The position numbers were made by a program, and so were the translations under genes. From Chloroflexota bacterium (GTDB lineage: Bacteria > Chloroflexota > Anaerolineae > Anaerolineales > Villigracilaceae), in the NCBI GenBank assembly GCA_013388855.1, contig JACAEM010000001.1, positions 1 to 64,000 on the forward strand: a stretch of 64,000 bases of DNA, given 5' to 3'. The notes below the pieces were generated by a model. It saw only the letters and a list, made by a program, of their open reading frames with translations. It ran no database searches and was not told the origin of the DNA. Within the stretch, counting starts at the first letter, position 1. The number at the start of each line of letters is the position of its first letter. Shown piece after piece: positions 8,413-16,446 of this stretch.

Positions 8413-9093
8413 TTACCGCGTCTCGACCCTGGCAATGGCATCGCGTAATGCTTTGATTCCAACCGCCGTGCCTTGGGGATGTTTGAACACAGCCGTCGCA
8501 GCGACGAACGCCGTGGCGCCGGAATCTCTCATCCTGGAAATATTTTCCGGGTTGATGCCGCCATCCACCTCCAGCCAGGCGGAGGAACCGATTGCGTCCA
8601 ACCGCTTGCGGACCTCCGCCACTCGTGCGAAGGACTCGGACACGAACTTCCCGCCGGAATAACCGGGGTTCACGCTCATGACCAGTACCAAATCTGCGAG
8701 ATGGAGAACCGATTCCAGCGCCCCGACCGGTGTACCCGGATTCAAAACCACGCCCGCCTTGCACCCCAGTGACTTGATATCCTGCAAGGTCTGATGTAAA
8801 TGCGGGCAGGTCTCCACATGCACGGTCAATCCACTGGCGCCCGCTTTGGCAAACGCTTCGAGATACCGTTCCGGTTTCTCGATCATCAAATGGACATCCA
8901 GCGGCAGGTTCGTGATACGCCTGCAATGCTCCACAATAAACGGTCCCATCGTGAGGTTCGGGACAAAATGTCCATCCATCACATCGACGTGAATCCAATC
9001 GGCTCCCGCGGCTTCGCAGGTGCGAATCTCCTCGCCGAGGCGGGAAAAATCTGCTGAGAGGATGGAGGGGGCAATAACGTATTTGTTGGTCAT
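8413..9093 (-). CDS. rpe: Ribulose-phosphate 3-epimerase
   Basis: A 226-residue TIM-barrel enzyme that interconverts ribulose 5-phosphate and xylulose 5-phosphate in the pentose phosphate pathway. It shows the family landmarks: APSILSADFSRLGEE at the start, the metal-binding HVDVMDGHFVPNLTMGP segment, HLMIEKPERY, VMSVNPGYSGGKF and EVDGGINPENI. The length is normal. It lies 52 bases downstream of the protein kinase gene on the same strand and is probably co-transcribed with it; rpe beside a PrkC-type kinase also occurs in Firmicutes. Confidence 0.96.
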   Translation of the reverse strand: MTNKYVIAPSILSADFSRLGEEIRTCEAAGADWIHVDVMDGHFVPNLTMGPFIVEHCRRITNLPLDVHLMIEKPERYLEAFAKAGASGLTVHVETCPHLHQTLQDIKSLGCKAGVVLNPGTPVGALESVLHLADLVLVMSVNPGYSGGKFVSESFARVAEVRKRLDAIGSSAWLEVDGGINPENISRMRDSGATAFVAATAVFKHPQGTAVGIKALRDAIARVETR

Positions 9094-9145
9094 GGATTAA
9101 GTGCAAACGTGACCGTCGTTCTCCATCTGACAGTCACTTTGATTG

Positions 9146-10213
9146 TCACGGATTATATAAATTGATGATAATAATCCAAAATGGAATCAGCCCGCCGACC
9201 GCAATCAGCGCGATCAACCCCAACCCAACAGAGACCCAATCGATCTCCGGGATGGAGACTTCCACTTCGGGGACGGCGATTTCCGGGAGCGAGAAGACCG
9301 GCTCCGGCTTGGAAGAAGGCGGCTCCGGCTGCTGGTAGGAATTTGTCGCTTCGGGGGTCAAATTCAAGGCGGGAGAGGGGACCACATCGCGTTGGGTCCC
9401 GAAACGGAGCAGGACGCGTCCGAGTTGGTCGGCGGTACGGTAGCGCGCGGAGGGTTCCTTCGAGAGCACCTTCAGGACGATCTCTTCGAGGGCGGGCGGA
9501 ATATCGGGAACGTATTCGCTCGGCGGGATGGGCTGTTCTTCCAGGTGCATGCGCGCCAGTTCTTCGCTCGACGGCGCTGTGAATGGAAGCGCGCCGGTCA
9601 ATACTTCATAGAGAACGATGCCCAGTGAGTACACGTCGGAGGACGGCGAAGGCGCCTCGCCGACCGCCTGCTCGGGCGAGAAATATTGCGGCGAGCCCCA
9701 GACCACATCGGCGCGCTCGTCCGGCATGATGGTGGAAAGGGCGCGGGCGATGCCGAAATCCGTGACTTTGAGGCGTCCATCTTGGGTGACGATCATGTTA
9801 TGTGGTTTGATGTCGCAATGGACAAGTCCGGCGCGGTGGGCGTAGCCGATCCCGGCGCAGGCTTGCACAATGAGCGGAATCGCCTCCTCCACCGAATACC
9901 GTCCACGCTGGCGCAGGATGGTCTTCAGGTCTTTGCCGGGGATGTGCTCCATGACGATGAACAGTTGGCCATGGTCGAAGCCGAAGTCATGCACGGTGAC
10001 AATGTTCGGGTGTGAAAGATTGGCCGCGGCGCGTGCTTCCTGTTTGAAGCGGTCCTGGAAGGCTTTGTCGTTCGAATAGGTTTCGTGCAATATTTTGATC
10101 GCGACCGTGCGCTCGAGCATCAGGTCGCGCGCACGGAACACATCCGCCATGCCGCCTGTGCCGATGCGTTCGAGGAGTTGGTACCGGTTGTTGAGTAATG
10201 TGCCTGCTTCCAT
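9146..10213 (-). CDS. PknB/PrkC-type serine/threonine protein kinase, membrane anchored
   Basis: A 355-residue protein. Residues about 10-270 are a Hanks-type kinase domain: glycine loop GTGGMADVF, catalytic Lys in VAIKIL, catalytic loop HCDIKPHN, DFG in VTDFGIARAL, and the SPEQ equivalent of the APE motif. The catalytic loop has Cys instead of Arg before the Asp, a non-RD kinase. A Pro/Glu-rich linker leads to one C-terminal membrane segment (residues about 327-350), after which the protein ends. There are no PASTA or other extracellular sensor domains, unlike PrkC, so any signal must arrive otherwise. It is divergent from the lipid kinase gene and upstream of rpe. Confidence 0.93.
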   Translation of the reverse strand: MEAGTLLNNRYQLLERIGTGGMADVFRARDLMLERTVAIKILHETYSNDKAFQDRFKQEARAAANLSHPNIVTVHDFGFDHGQLFIVMEHIPGKDLKTILRQRGRYSVEEAIPLIVQACAGIGYAHRAGLVHCDIKPHNMIVTQDGRLKVTDFGIARALSTIMPDERADVVWGSPQYFSPEQAVGEAPSPSSDVYSLGIVLYEVLTGALPFTAPSSEELARMHLEEQPIPPSEYVPDIPPALEEIVLKVLSKEPSARYRTADQLGRVLLRFGTQRDVVPSPALNLTPEATNSYQQPEPPSSKPEPVFSLPEIAVPEVEVSIPEIDWVSVGLGLIALIAVGGLIPFWIIIINLYNP

Positions 10214-10280
10214 ACTGAAAAGATTATATCATTACCCCCACCGCCCCTATCGGGGAGACCGGAATGGGACCGGGGGCGGT

Positions 10281-10293
10281 TATAATCTTGTCC
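10281..10293 (+). promoter_or_regulatory. -10 box directly before the lipid kinase gene
   Basis: A perfect TATAAT at 10281-10286 ends 7 bases before the ATG at 10294. A start site 6-7 bases downstream of the box would fall on or next to the ATG, so the mRNA is probably leaderless. There is no ribosome binding site. No clear -35 box is visible in the GC-rich sequence upstream. Confidence 0.55.
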
Positions 10294-11232
10294 ATGCGCA
10301 GTGCGACCATCATCTATAACCCCGCGGCAGGAAAGTTTTCCGTCAGGCCATTCATCAAATCGGTTATCAAGGAATTGGAGTCCGCGGGGTGGGCGGTGGA
10401 GGCGGCAGCCACCCAAAGCGGCGCGCACACCATTGAATTGGCGAAACAGGCGGCGGCTGAGAAAAAAGATGCAGTCTTTGCCGTCGGCGGAGACGGTACC
10501 ATCGGGAATGTCGTCAACGGTTTGATTGGCTCCGAGACGGCGCTGGGAGTCCTGCCTGCCGGGACGGCAAATGTGTGGAGCATCGAACTCGGACTGCGTC
10601 CCTTCACCTGGGTTCGTCCGTGGGTGTTGCGTAAAAACGCATCCCTCCTTGCCGATGCGCCCATCCGCTCAGTGGATGTGGGCGTCTGCAATCAGTATTC
10701 CTTTATGATGTGGGCGGGCATCGGGTTGGATGCTCTCACCATCCAATCGCTCGAACCGCGCATCCGTTTGGAGAAATTTTTTGCCATGCCCGAATATACG
10801 GCGAAGACCATCTGGCATGCGGCGCAATGGAGCGGTATGCGGCTGAAGTTTTGGGTGGACGACCATGAGGTGGAAGGACGGTTCGTCCTCGCTGTGGCAA
10901 CGAACATCCGTCATTACATGGGCGGGTATTCGAACCTGTCGCCCGATGCCTACATTGACGACGGTTTGCTCGATATCTGGCTGTTCAGCGGCAGCAACCT
11001 TGGCGACGCGCTCCGTCACGCCTACGATCTGTGGCGCGGCAACCACATCACGTCCGACGCTGCGCGGCGCATCACATTCAACAGCCTGCGCGTGGAGACC
11101 GATACTCCCTTTTGGCTGCAAACAGACGGCGAGCCGCGCGGCTCGGCGACGAAGGCCGAAATCAAAGTACAAAAACGCGCCTTGAGAATGCTCATGCCGC
11201 CGCGCGGCATGGAGTTATTGAAGGAAAAATAA
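10294..11232 (+). CDS. Diacylglycerol kinase-family lipid kinase
   Basis: A 312-residue lipid kinase of the DagK_cat/YegS-BmrU family. It begins with IIYNPAAGK, contains the nucleotide-binding AVGGDGTIGNVVNGL and the GVLPAGTANVW segment at about residues 70-105, and a C-terminal beta domain ending in LQTDGEP. The family phosphorylates diacylglycerol or related lipids at the inner face of the membrane; the substrate cannot be told here. The ATG at 10294 was chosen because the family match starts there. The SH3-domain protein gene follows after 4 bases, so the two are likely one transcript. Confidence 0.9.
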   Translation: MRSATIIYNPAAGKFSVRPFIKSVIKELESAGWAVEAAATQSGAHTIELAKQAAAEKKDAVFAVGGDGTIGNVVNGLIGSETALGVLPAGTANVWSIELGLRPFTWVRPWVLRKNASLLADAPIRSVDVGVCNQYSFMMWAGIGLDALTIQSLEPRIRLEKFFAMPEYTAKTIWHAAQWSGMRLKFWVDDHEVEGRFVLAVATNIRHYMGGYSNLSPDAYIDDGLLDIWLFSGSNLGDALRHAYDLWRGNHITSDAARRITFNSLRVETDTPFWLQTDGEPRGSATKAEIKVQKRALRMLMPPRGMELLKEK

Positions 11233-11236
11233 TCGA

Positions 11237-11707
11237 ATGAATGCCCGTCAACTTTTTAACGGATGGGTCATCTTGGGAGCGATCTTGCTCGCGGGGTTTC
11301 TGACCCTGATCACCGCCATTTCCATCGGATGGACAAAACCGCCTCGCTCCTCGGAAGTGGGGTTTGCCCCCGCGGATGTGACCATGATCCCCGCCCCAAC
11401 GCTGACTTCCAGCGCGCCGCCTACACCGACCATCGACCCTTTCGCACCGACTCCCATCCCCACGGGGATCGCCATTGGCAACTATGTGCAAATCTCCGGC
11501 ACCGAGGGGCAGGGATTGCGCATCCGCTCTACACCCGGCCTGGACGGCGAATTCGTCTTCTTGGGCTACGACTCGGAGGTCTTCGTTGTGCAGGATGGCC
11601 CGCAAACAGTGGATGGTTACACCTGGTGGTATCTGGTCGCGCCCTACGATGACACCCGTGTCGGTTGGGCGGCATCCGATTTTCTGACCTATATTCCAGC
11701 GCCATAA
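11237..11707 (+). CDS. Membrane-anchored SH3b-domain protein
   Basis: A 156-residue protein with one N-terminal membrane segment (WVILGAILLAGFLTLITAIS, residues about 8-28), a Thr/Pro-rich linker to about residue 75, and a C-terminal bacterial SH3 domain (IRSTPGLDG, then WWYLVAPYDDTRVGWAASDFL). Such domains usually bind cell-wall peptides or sugars outside the membrane. It starts 4 bases after the lipid kinase gene and probably depends on that promoter. Confidence 0.8.
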   Translation: MNARQLFNGWVILGAILLAGFLTLITAISIGWTKPPRSSEVGFAPADVTMIPAPTLTSSAPPTPTIDPFAPTPIPTGIAIGNYVQISGTEGQGLRIRSTPGLDGEFVFLGYDSEVFVVQDGPQTVDGYTWWYLVAPYDDTRVGWAASDFLTYIPAP

Positions 11708-11778
11708 CGATTCGTGCTTGCAGGTAGTGCCGCGTGCTTTTTTGTAGGACTACTCAACCAACGAGATATGGAGAATTC

Positions 11779-12126
11779 ATGAACGAAAAACCAACCGGAA
11801 TTACCGCCAACAAAAAGAACAAGGAATTCATTGTCACATGGAACGATGGACACACGAGCGTCTATCCGTTCGAATTGTTGCGCGCCGCCTGTCCCTGCGC
11901 CTCCTGCCGCGGTGGGCACGAAAACATGAAATCTGAGCCTGACGCGGAAGTGTTCACCAAACGACTGGGCGATTCTTCGGCCACGCGCATCAGCAACGTG
12001 GTGGCAGTCGGTTCCTACGCGCTGACCATCGTCTGGGAGGACGGTCACGATTACGGCATCTACAACTGGCACTACCTGCGGGCATTGTGTCCATGCCAGG
12101 AAGATCGCGCCAAGTATGGGAAATAA
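11779..12126 (+). CDS. DUF971 / gamma-butyrobetaine hydroxylase N-terminal-like zinc protein
   Basis: A 115-residue stand-alone DUF971 domain (GBBH-like_N). Characteristic pieces are the WNDGH strand, the FELLRAACPCASCRGG segment with three closely spaced Cys, and the IYNWHYLRALCPC end. The Cys residues probably bind zinc. The domain is found alone or fused to Mrp/ApbC ATPases; its role is not established. The start at 11779 follows GGAGAATTC; a longer upstream frame lacks similarity. A strong terminator follows the gene. Confidence 0.82.
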   Translation: MNEKPTGITANKKNKEFIVTWNDGHTSVYPFELLRAACPCASCRGGHENMKSEPDAEVFTKRLGDSSATRISNVVAVGSYALTIVWEDGHDYGIYNWHYLRALCPCQEDRAKYGK

Positions 12127-12141
12127 AGGCTTCCAACTGTC

Positions 12142-12174
12142 AAAACAGCGGCAAAAAGACGGCCGCTGTTTTGA
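12142..12174 (+). terminator. Terminator after the DUF971 gene
   Basis: An 11-bp perfect stem (AAAACAGCGGC and its complement) with a 9-base loop ends in TTTTG. It closes the transcription unit that begins at 10294. Confidence 0.85.
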
Positions 12175-12232
12175 TTCATCCCCTTGCTTAATCGCAACCA
12201 AATTGTCCTGAGAGATTCCCTCCCAATTCACG

Positions 12233-12406
12233 TATAATAGATATGGAACCACTCGGCAGGACCAAACTTGAAACCTGACATTTATAGAACAGGCAGGAAC
12301 TTTTCCATGGTGAACCGCATCTAACCCTCTGTAAGCCGCATAAGCAAGGGACCTTCGGCGGCGCAAGTACTGAATCCCCATTGCCATTACCCACTATCGA
12401 AACCAT
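12233..12406 (+). promoter_or_regulatory. -10 box and long leader of the R3H/AAA ATPase gene
   Basis: TATAAT at 12233-12238 is the only strong promoter-like signal in the 280-base gap before the gene at 12407; a matching -35 box is not obvious. The implied leader is about 165 bases and contains several short inverted repeats (for example CCTGACATTT..AACAGG) but no terminator and no RNA class I recognise. It could be a plain leader or hold an uncharacterised RNA. Confidence 0.35.
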
Positions 12407-14014
12407 ATGACTCAATTAAAAATTACAGACGACCTCGACGCGCTTCTCGATGTTCTCCCGCTCGACATCCGCCATGCGGTGGAAAAGGCGAACAATAGCG
12501 AGAACCTGCTCGAGATCATATTGGACTTGGGGCGTATCCCCACCGTCCGCTTTGTGGATGAAGAAATCAGCCTGCGTGAGACCGAGATCACACGCGCCGA
12601 GATCGATTATGTCGATGAGCGCACCGGTGAATTCGACGCGGATAACCGCGCCGGAATCGAACGCACCCTGCACCGCATCTCCGCCATCCGCAACCGGCGC
12701 GGGCACATCGTCGGCTTGACCCTGCGCGTCGGGCGCGCCGTCTACGGCACGGTGGACATCATTCAGGACATTATCGAATCGGGCAAGTCTGTGCTGATCC
12801 TCGGTCGTCCCGGTGTCGGCAAGACCACCCTCCTGCGCGAAGCCGCCCGCATCCTCGCCGAAAAGAAACGCGTCGTCATCGTGGATACCTCCAACGAAAT
12901 CGGCGGGGACGGCGATGTGCCGCATCCCGCCGTGGGCAAGGCGCGCCGCATGCAAGTGCGCGAACCCATGCTCCAGCATGAAGTGATGATCGAAGCAGTC
13001 GAAAACCACAACCCCGAAGTCATCGTCATCGATGAGATCGGGCGCGAACTCGAAGCCCTCGCCGCGCGCACGATTGCCGAACGCGGCGTCCAGCTCATCG
13101 GCACGGCTCACGGTCAGACACTCGACAACCTTTTGCTGAACCCGACCCTCAGCGACCTCGTCGGCGGCATTGAAGCGGTTACCCTGTCGGACGAGGAGGC
13201 GCGCCGGCGCGGCACCCAGAAGACGGTCCTCGAACGACGCGCCCCGCCCACGTTCGACGTATTGATTGAAATCCAAACCCGCGACCGGTTCACGGTCCAT
13301 CTCGACATCATGGCGTCAGTGGATGCGCTCCTGCGCGGATATCCGCTCATTCCCGAAGTCCGAACACGCGACGAGAATGGTAAGATCAAGATCGAGAAAG
13401 CGGAACCCGTTTCCTCGTCGCGGGTGGATGCGAAAGAAGCGCAAACGCCTCGGCGCGGACGTCAGCCTGCCTCCATTATCAACGAGTCGACTCCCGTCTT
13501 AGCGCCCTCCTCGACTGCCCCGCGTCTTGAACCGGTCCGCGGCGTGTTGCAGACCGTCAAAGTGTATCCGCATGGCGTGGCGCGCAACCGCCTGATGCAA
13601 GCCGCCAAGCGGCTGGGCGTGCCCGCTGTGATCGTGAAGGATGTGAGCGAAGCCAACGCGCTGGTCACGTTGAAGACGTATTACCGCGACCGCCAGCAGA
13701 CCATTGTGGATGCGGAGCATCGCGGCATACCGATCTATGTGCTGCGCGCCAACACGGTCAGTCAAATGGAACAGTTTCTGAGCGATCTTTTCAATCTGGC
13801 GCAGGAGCAATTCACCTCGTCTGATATGAAGGGCGTGAAGGAGCAAACGCAGCAGGCAATTGCCGCCGTGCTCAACGGCGAACGCTGGGTGGACCTGCCC
13901 CCGGGGCCGTCATTGGTGCGGAGACTACAGCACGAAATGGCGCGCAATGCCGAGTTGGTCAGTCATTCGTACGGCAAGGAACCAAGAAGGCATGTGAGGA
14001 TATTCAGGGAATAG
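12407..14014 (+). CDS. R3H-domain AAA ATPase (Ycf45 / SpoIIIAA-like)
   Basis: A 535-residue protein. Residues about 1-120 are an N-terminal domain with R3H-like relatives; residues about 125-290 are a AAA ATPase resembling SpoIIIAA and chloroplast Ycf45, with Walker A GRPGVGKTTLLRE, Walker B VIVIDEIG, and the sensor segment LIGTAHGQTLDNLL. A variable linker follows, then a C-terminal part with VYPHGVARNRLMQAAKRLG and a final LPPGPSLVRRLQHEMA segment that looks like the single-stranded nucleic-acid-binding R3H part. The family occurs in cyanobacteria, plastids and Chloroflexota; its function is not established. It is transcribed alone. Confidence 0.85.
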   Translation: MTQLKITDDLDALLDVLPLDIRHAVEKANNSENLLEIILDLGRIPTVRFVDEEISLRETEITRAEIDYVDERTGEFDADNRAGIERTLHRISAIRNRRGHIVGLTLRVGRAVYGTVDIIQDIIESGKSVLILGRPGVGKTTLLREAARILAEKKRVVIVDTSNEIGGDGDVPHPAVGKARRMQVREPMLQHEVMIEAVENHNPEVIVIDEIGRELEALAARTIAERGVQLIGTAHGQTLDNLLLNPTLSDLVGGIEAVTLSDEEARRRGTQKTVLERRAPPTFDVLIEIQTRDRFTVHLDIMASVDALLRGYPLIPEVRTRDENGKIKIEKAEPVSSSRVDAKEAQTPRRGRQPASIINESTPVLAPSSTAPRLEPVRGVLQTVKVYPHGVARNRLMQAAKRLGVPAVIVKDVSEANALVTLKTYYRDRQQTIVDAEHRGIPIYVLRANTVSQMEQFLSDLFNLAQEQFTSSDMKGVKEQTQQAIAAVLNGERWVDLPPGPSLVRRLQHEMARNAELVSHSYGKEPRRHVRIFRE

Positions 14015-14032
14015 TGAAGATCAAGCCAGGAG

Positions 14033-14066
14033 TTGGAGATTGAGGTTTGATCCTCAGTCTCCAATC
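14033..14066 (+). terminator. Hairpin after the R3H/AAA gene
   Basis: A 13-bp inverted repeat (TTGGAGATTGAGG with one G-T pair) lies 18 bases after the stop. The T-rich stretch that follows is interrupted, so it may be a weak terminator. Confidence 0.5.
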
Positions 14067-14226
14067 ATTAATTTGGTTTTGAAGAAGAACAGCGTTGATA
14101 CAAACGGGGTACATTCTTTCGGTAATCGATATTCCAACACCGGTGTTCCCGGCTGCATGGTACCTCCGATGACCTGACCATTTGACCCAAAATGCTTATA
14201 CTCCTCCTAATTAGGAGTGATTCTGA

Positions 14227-14592
14227 ATGAGCCTTATCAAGAGAATTACCCATTATGCCGGCATGGGGGTAATGATCCTTGTGCTCACTGCCTGTTCCGG
14301 GAAATCCTCGGCGGAACCGACCACTGCCGCGCCCGCCATGAATGTGCTGATTACGGACATCAATTGCCCGTCTCTGGACCTCCAGGCAGGGACACAGGTC
14401 ATTTGGGTCAACAAAGGAAGCCGGATTCATATAGTGCAAAGCGAGCCCCTCGATGACGGAAGCCGGTATTTCGATTCAGGCGATCTGAAACCGGGGGATA
14501 GTTTTTCCTTTACCTTCTCGATACCCGGCAACTTCGGATATACATGCTCTGTAGATGGGTCGGCGCGTAGCACAATCAGGGTAAAGCCCTGA
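14227..14592 (+). CDS. Cupredoxin-like lipoprotein with incomplete copper ligands
   Basis: A 121-residue predicted lipoprotein. The signal peptide ends in the lipobox LTAC (Cys at about residue 22). The rest is a plastocyanin-like beta sandwich: QAGTQVIWVNKGSRIHIV holds the first ligand His, and FSIPGNFGYTCSVDG holds the ligand Cys. The second His and the Met normally found a few residues after the Cys are replaced (VDGSARST), so type 1 copper binding is doubtful. It may be an electron carrier with altered chemistry or a structural derivative. No oxidase genes are nearby. Confidence 0.72.
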   Translation: MSLIKRITHYAGMGVMILVLTACSGKSSAEPTTAAPAMNVLITDINCPSLDLQAGTQVIWVNKGSRIHIVQSEPLDDGSRYFDSGDLKPGDSFSFTFSIPGNFGYTCSVDGSARSTIRVKP

Positions 14593-14642
14593 ACGGACCG
14601 AAACAAGCGCCCCATCGGTTCGCACAGATTTTTGGCAGATTC

Positions 14643-15641
14643 CTATTTTTCAGCCCGACTCAACATACGAAATGAGACTGCTCCAACCCCCAGGGGAATC
14701 CAAAATGTGATGCCGCGGTACGCCAGCGTGATGATTACTGCCTGGCTCCACGGTACACGCAGAGAGGAGAGAGCCAGCGGCATGATCCCTTCCACGATTC
14801 CGATGCCGGACGGTGTGGGCGAAACGACAAGGAACAGGTAGGAGATCGCAAATCCTCCAATGATCGTTCCCGCCGAGAAGGGAACCTGAAAAGACAGGAA
14901 CGAAGCCATCAGGATGCATATCATGAGCGCTTTGTTTGCGAACGCAAACAACAGGGGTTTGACAATACTGCGCGGCCTTTCCGGCAGGGAACCCAAGTCT
15001 TCCGCCATTTCACGGGCGAATTCATGTGCTCGCGCCTCGCTGAGATATTCGCGGTGGATGAACGGGCGCACCACGCGGTTGACGAACCGCGCCATCCGCG
15101 CCAGCGCGTTCCCCAAAGTCTCGGCGGATTTGGAGCCGAGATAGAGCAGGCTCCCCAGCGCGGCGGCAATGGCAAACATCACACCCGATGCAATGATTTC
15201 CGTCGGGTCGAGGTCGTTGCGGCGGAAGAGGACAATCAACCCGAGGGCCAACACACACAGGAAGGCAATGTAATCAAGGAACAGGGATAACATGCTGGCA
15301 ACGGTCGCCTTGCCGGGCGACTGTCCATTGCGGCTGGCATCGCTGATGAAAACCGCCATGCCGCCCATGCCGGCGCTTGGCGCGACCGTGTTGACAAAAT
15401 TCGCGGCGGCGGACAGGAGGGTCATTCTGGATAATTTCATGTCCACGCCGAGCAAACGATACAGGGATTGGTAAGTAAGTCCCGGCATAAAGAACCAGAG
15501 CCCCTGTATCAGAATCGCCAGCAGGACAAACCAGATATTCCCCATTCGCAGGGTCTCCATGATGCTTTCGAGTTCCCCAAAGCTCAAATATACAAAGGCG
15601 GCTCCCAGAAAGAGCAGGAGAATGAATATGAATTTCCGCAT
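14643..15641 (-). CDS. Flippase-like multi-pass membrane protein (UPF0104 / LPG synthase TM family)
   Basis: A 332-residue integral membrane protein with about eight hydrophobic segments. It matches the lysylphosphatidylglycerol-synthase transmembrane family (UPF0104): a GLTYQSLYRLLG segment near residue 55, NFVNTVAPSAGMGG near 90, and PTPSGIGIVEG near 285. It lacks the soluble aminoacyl-transferase domain of MprF, so it resembles the stand-alone members that are probable lipid or glycolipid flippases. It is convergent with the cupredoxin gene and is upstream-adjacent to the metallopeptidase gene, separated by a terminator. Confidence 0.85.
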   Translation of the reverse strand: MRKFIFILLLFLGAAFVYLSFGELESIMETLRMGNIWFVLLAILIQGLWFFMPGLTYQSLYRLLGVDMKLSRMTLLSAAANFVNTVAPSAGMGGMAVFISDASRNGQSPGKATVASMLSLFLDYIAFLCVLALGLIVLFRRNDLDPTEIIASGVMFAIAAALGSLLYLGSKSAETLGNALARMARFVNRVVRPFIHREYLSEARAHEFAREMAEDLGSLPERPRSIVKPLLFAFANKALMICILMASFLSFQVPFSAGTIIGGFAISYLFLVVSPTPSGIGIVEGIMPLALSSLRVPWSQAVIITLAYRGITFWIPLGVGAVSFRMLSRAEK

Positions 15642-15654
15642 CTTTCAGGGATTA

Positions 15655-15689
15655 TACACAAACACCCGCGAAAACATTCTCGCGGGTGT
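15655..15689 (-). terminator. Terminator after the zinc metallopeptidase gene
   Basis: On the minus strand the perfect stem ACACCCGCGA (5' arm at 15689) closes on TCGCGGGTGT and is followed by TTGTGT. It lies about 22 bases after the stop of the gene at 15712. Confidence 0.75.
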
Positions 15690-15711
15690 CATGGGTGGAT
15701 GAAAGATTCGA

Positions 15712-16422
15712 TCAGTCTCTGCGTCTGCCAAGTCCGCCGACGAGGAAGACGTAGTATAGCAGTTGCAGGACGGCAGTGACCAGCCCGGCAACGTAGGTCA
15801 AGGCGGCGGCATTGAGCACCTGGTTGACGCCGCGCATCTCCTCGTCGGTTCGGATGATGCCGGTTTGCGCAAGCAGTTGCTTGGCCCGCGCCGAGGCGTT
15901 GAATTCCACGGGCAGGGTGGCGAGGGCAAAGACCGCGCCTCCGGCGAAGAACAGGACGCCCAGCCAGGCAATCCCGATCCCAAGATCGGTTGCACGCAGC
16001 AGCAGACCGACCATGATGAGAAGCCAGCCGAGGTTGGAGCCGATGTTCACCATGGGAACGAGTGCGGCGCGGAGGCGAAGCGGGAAGTACTCTTCGGCAT
16101 CCTGCATGGCATGACCGAGTTCATGCGCGGCGATGGCAACCGACGCCACGGAGGGGCTGTTGGCTACGCCGTTCGACAGATATAAGGTTTTGTCGCGCGG
16201 GTCGTAATGATCGGTGAGGTCGCCCGCCGTGCCCCGGATCTGCACACCATACAGACTGCCCGTGGAGAGCAGTCGCTGTGCGGCTTGATAGCCGGTGAGA
16301 TTGCTCCCTGCGCGGATCTGACTCCACTTGGAGTAGGAGTGGCGCACATACCAGGATGTGATCCCCATCAAAATGAACGCGGGGATCATGAAGATAAGAT
16401 AAGTTGGGTCAAAGAAGAACAT
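15712..16422 (-). CDS. Membrane zinc metallopeptidase (YugP family)
   Basis: A 236-residue membrane protease of the Zn_peptidase_2 (YugP) family. The N-terminal anchor is FFDPTYLIFMIPAFILMG; the HExxH motif is in AAHELGHAMQDAEEY at about residue 115, and the VEFNASARAKQLL segment at about 175 is a further family signature. The last two hydrophobic segments anchor the C terminus. The ATG at 16420-16422 follows GAAAGGAGAT. The S41 protease gene lies only 24 bases upstream on the same strand, so the two proteases are probably co-expressed. Substrate unknown. Confidence 0.88.
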   Translation of the reverse strand: MFFFDPTYLIFMIPAFILMGITSWYVRHSYSKWSQIRAGSNLTGYQAAQRLLSTGSLYGVQIRGTAGDLTDHYDPRDKTLYLSNGVANSPSVASVAIAAHELGHAMQDAEEYFPLRLRAALVPMVNIGSNLGWLLIMVGLLLRATDLGIGIAWLGVLFFAGGAVFALATLPVEFNASARAKQLLAQTGIIRTDEEMRGVNQVLNAAALTYVAGLVTAVLQLLYYVFLVGGLGRRRD

Positions 16423-16446
16423 CTGAAATCTCCTTTCAAGTCACGA

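Noticed and set aside
12416-13300. 294-codon minus-strand frame opposite the R3H/AAA gene
   Set aside because: It lies wholly inside a gene with clear AAA motifs; composition reflects GC skew at codon positions only.
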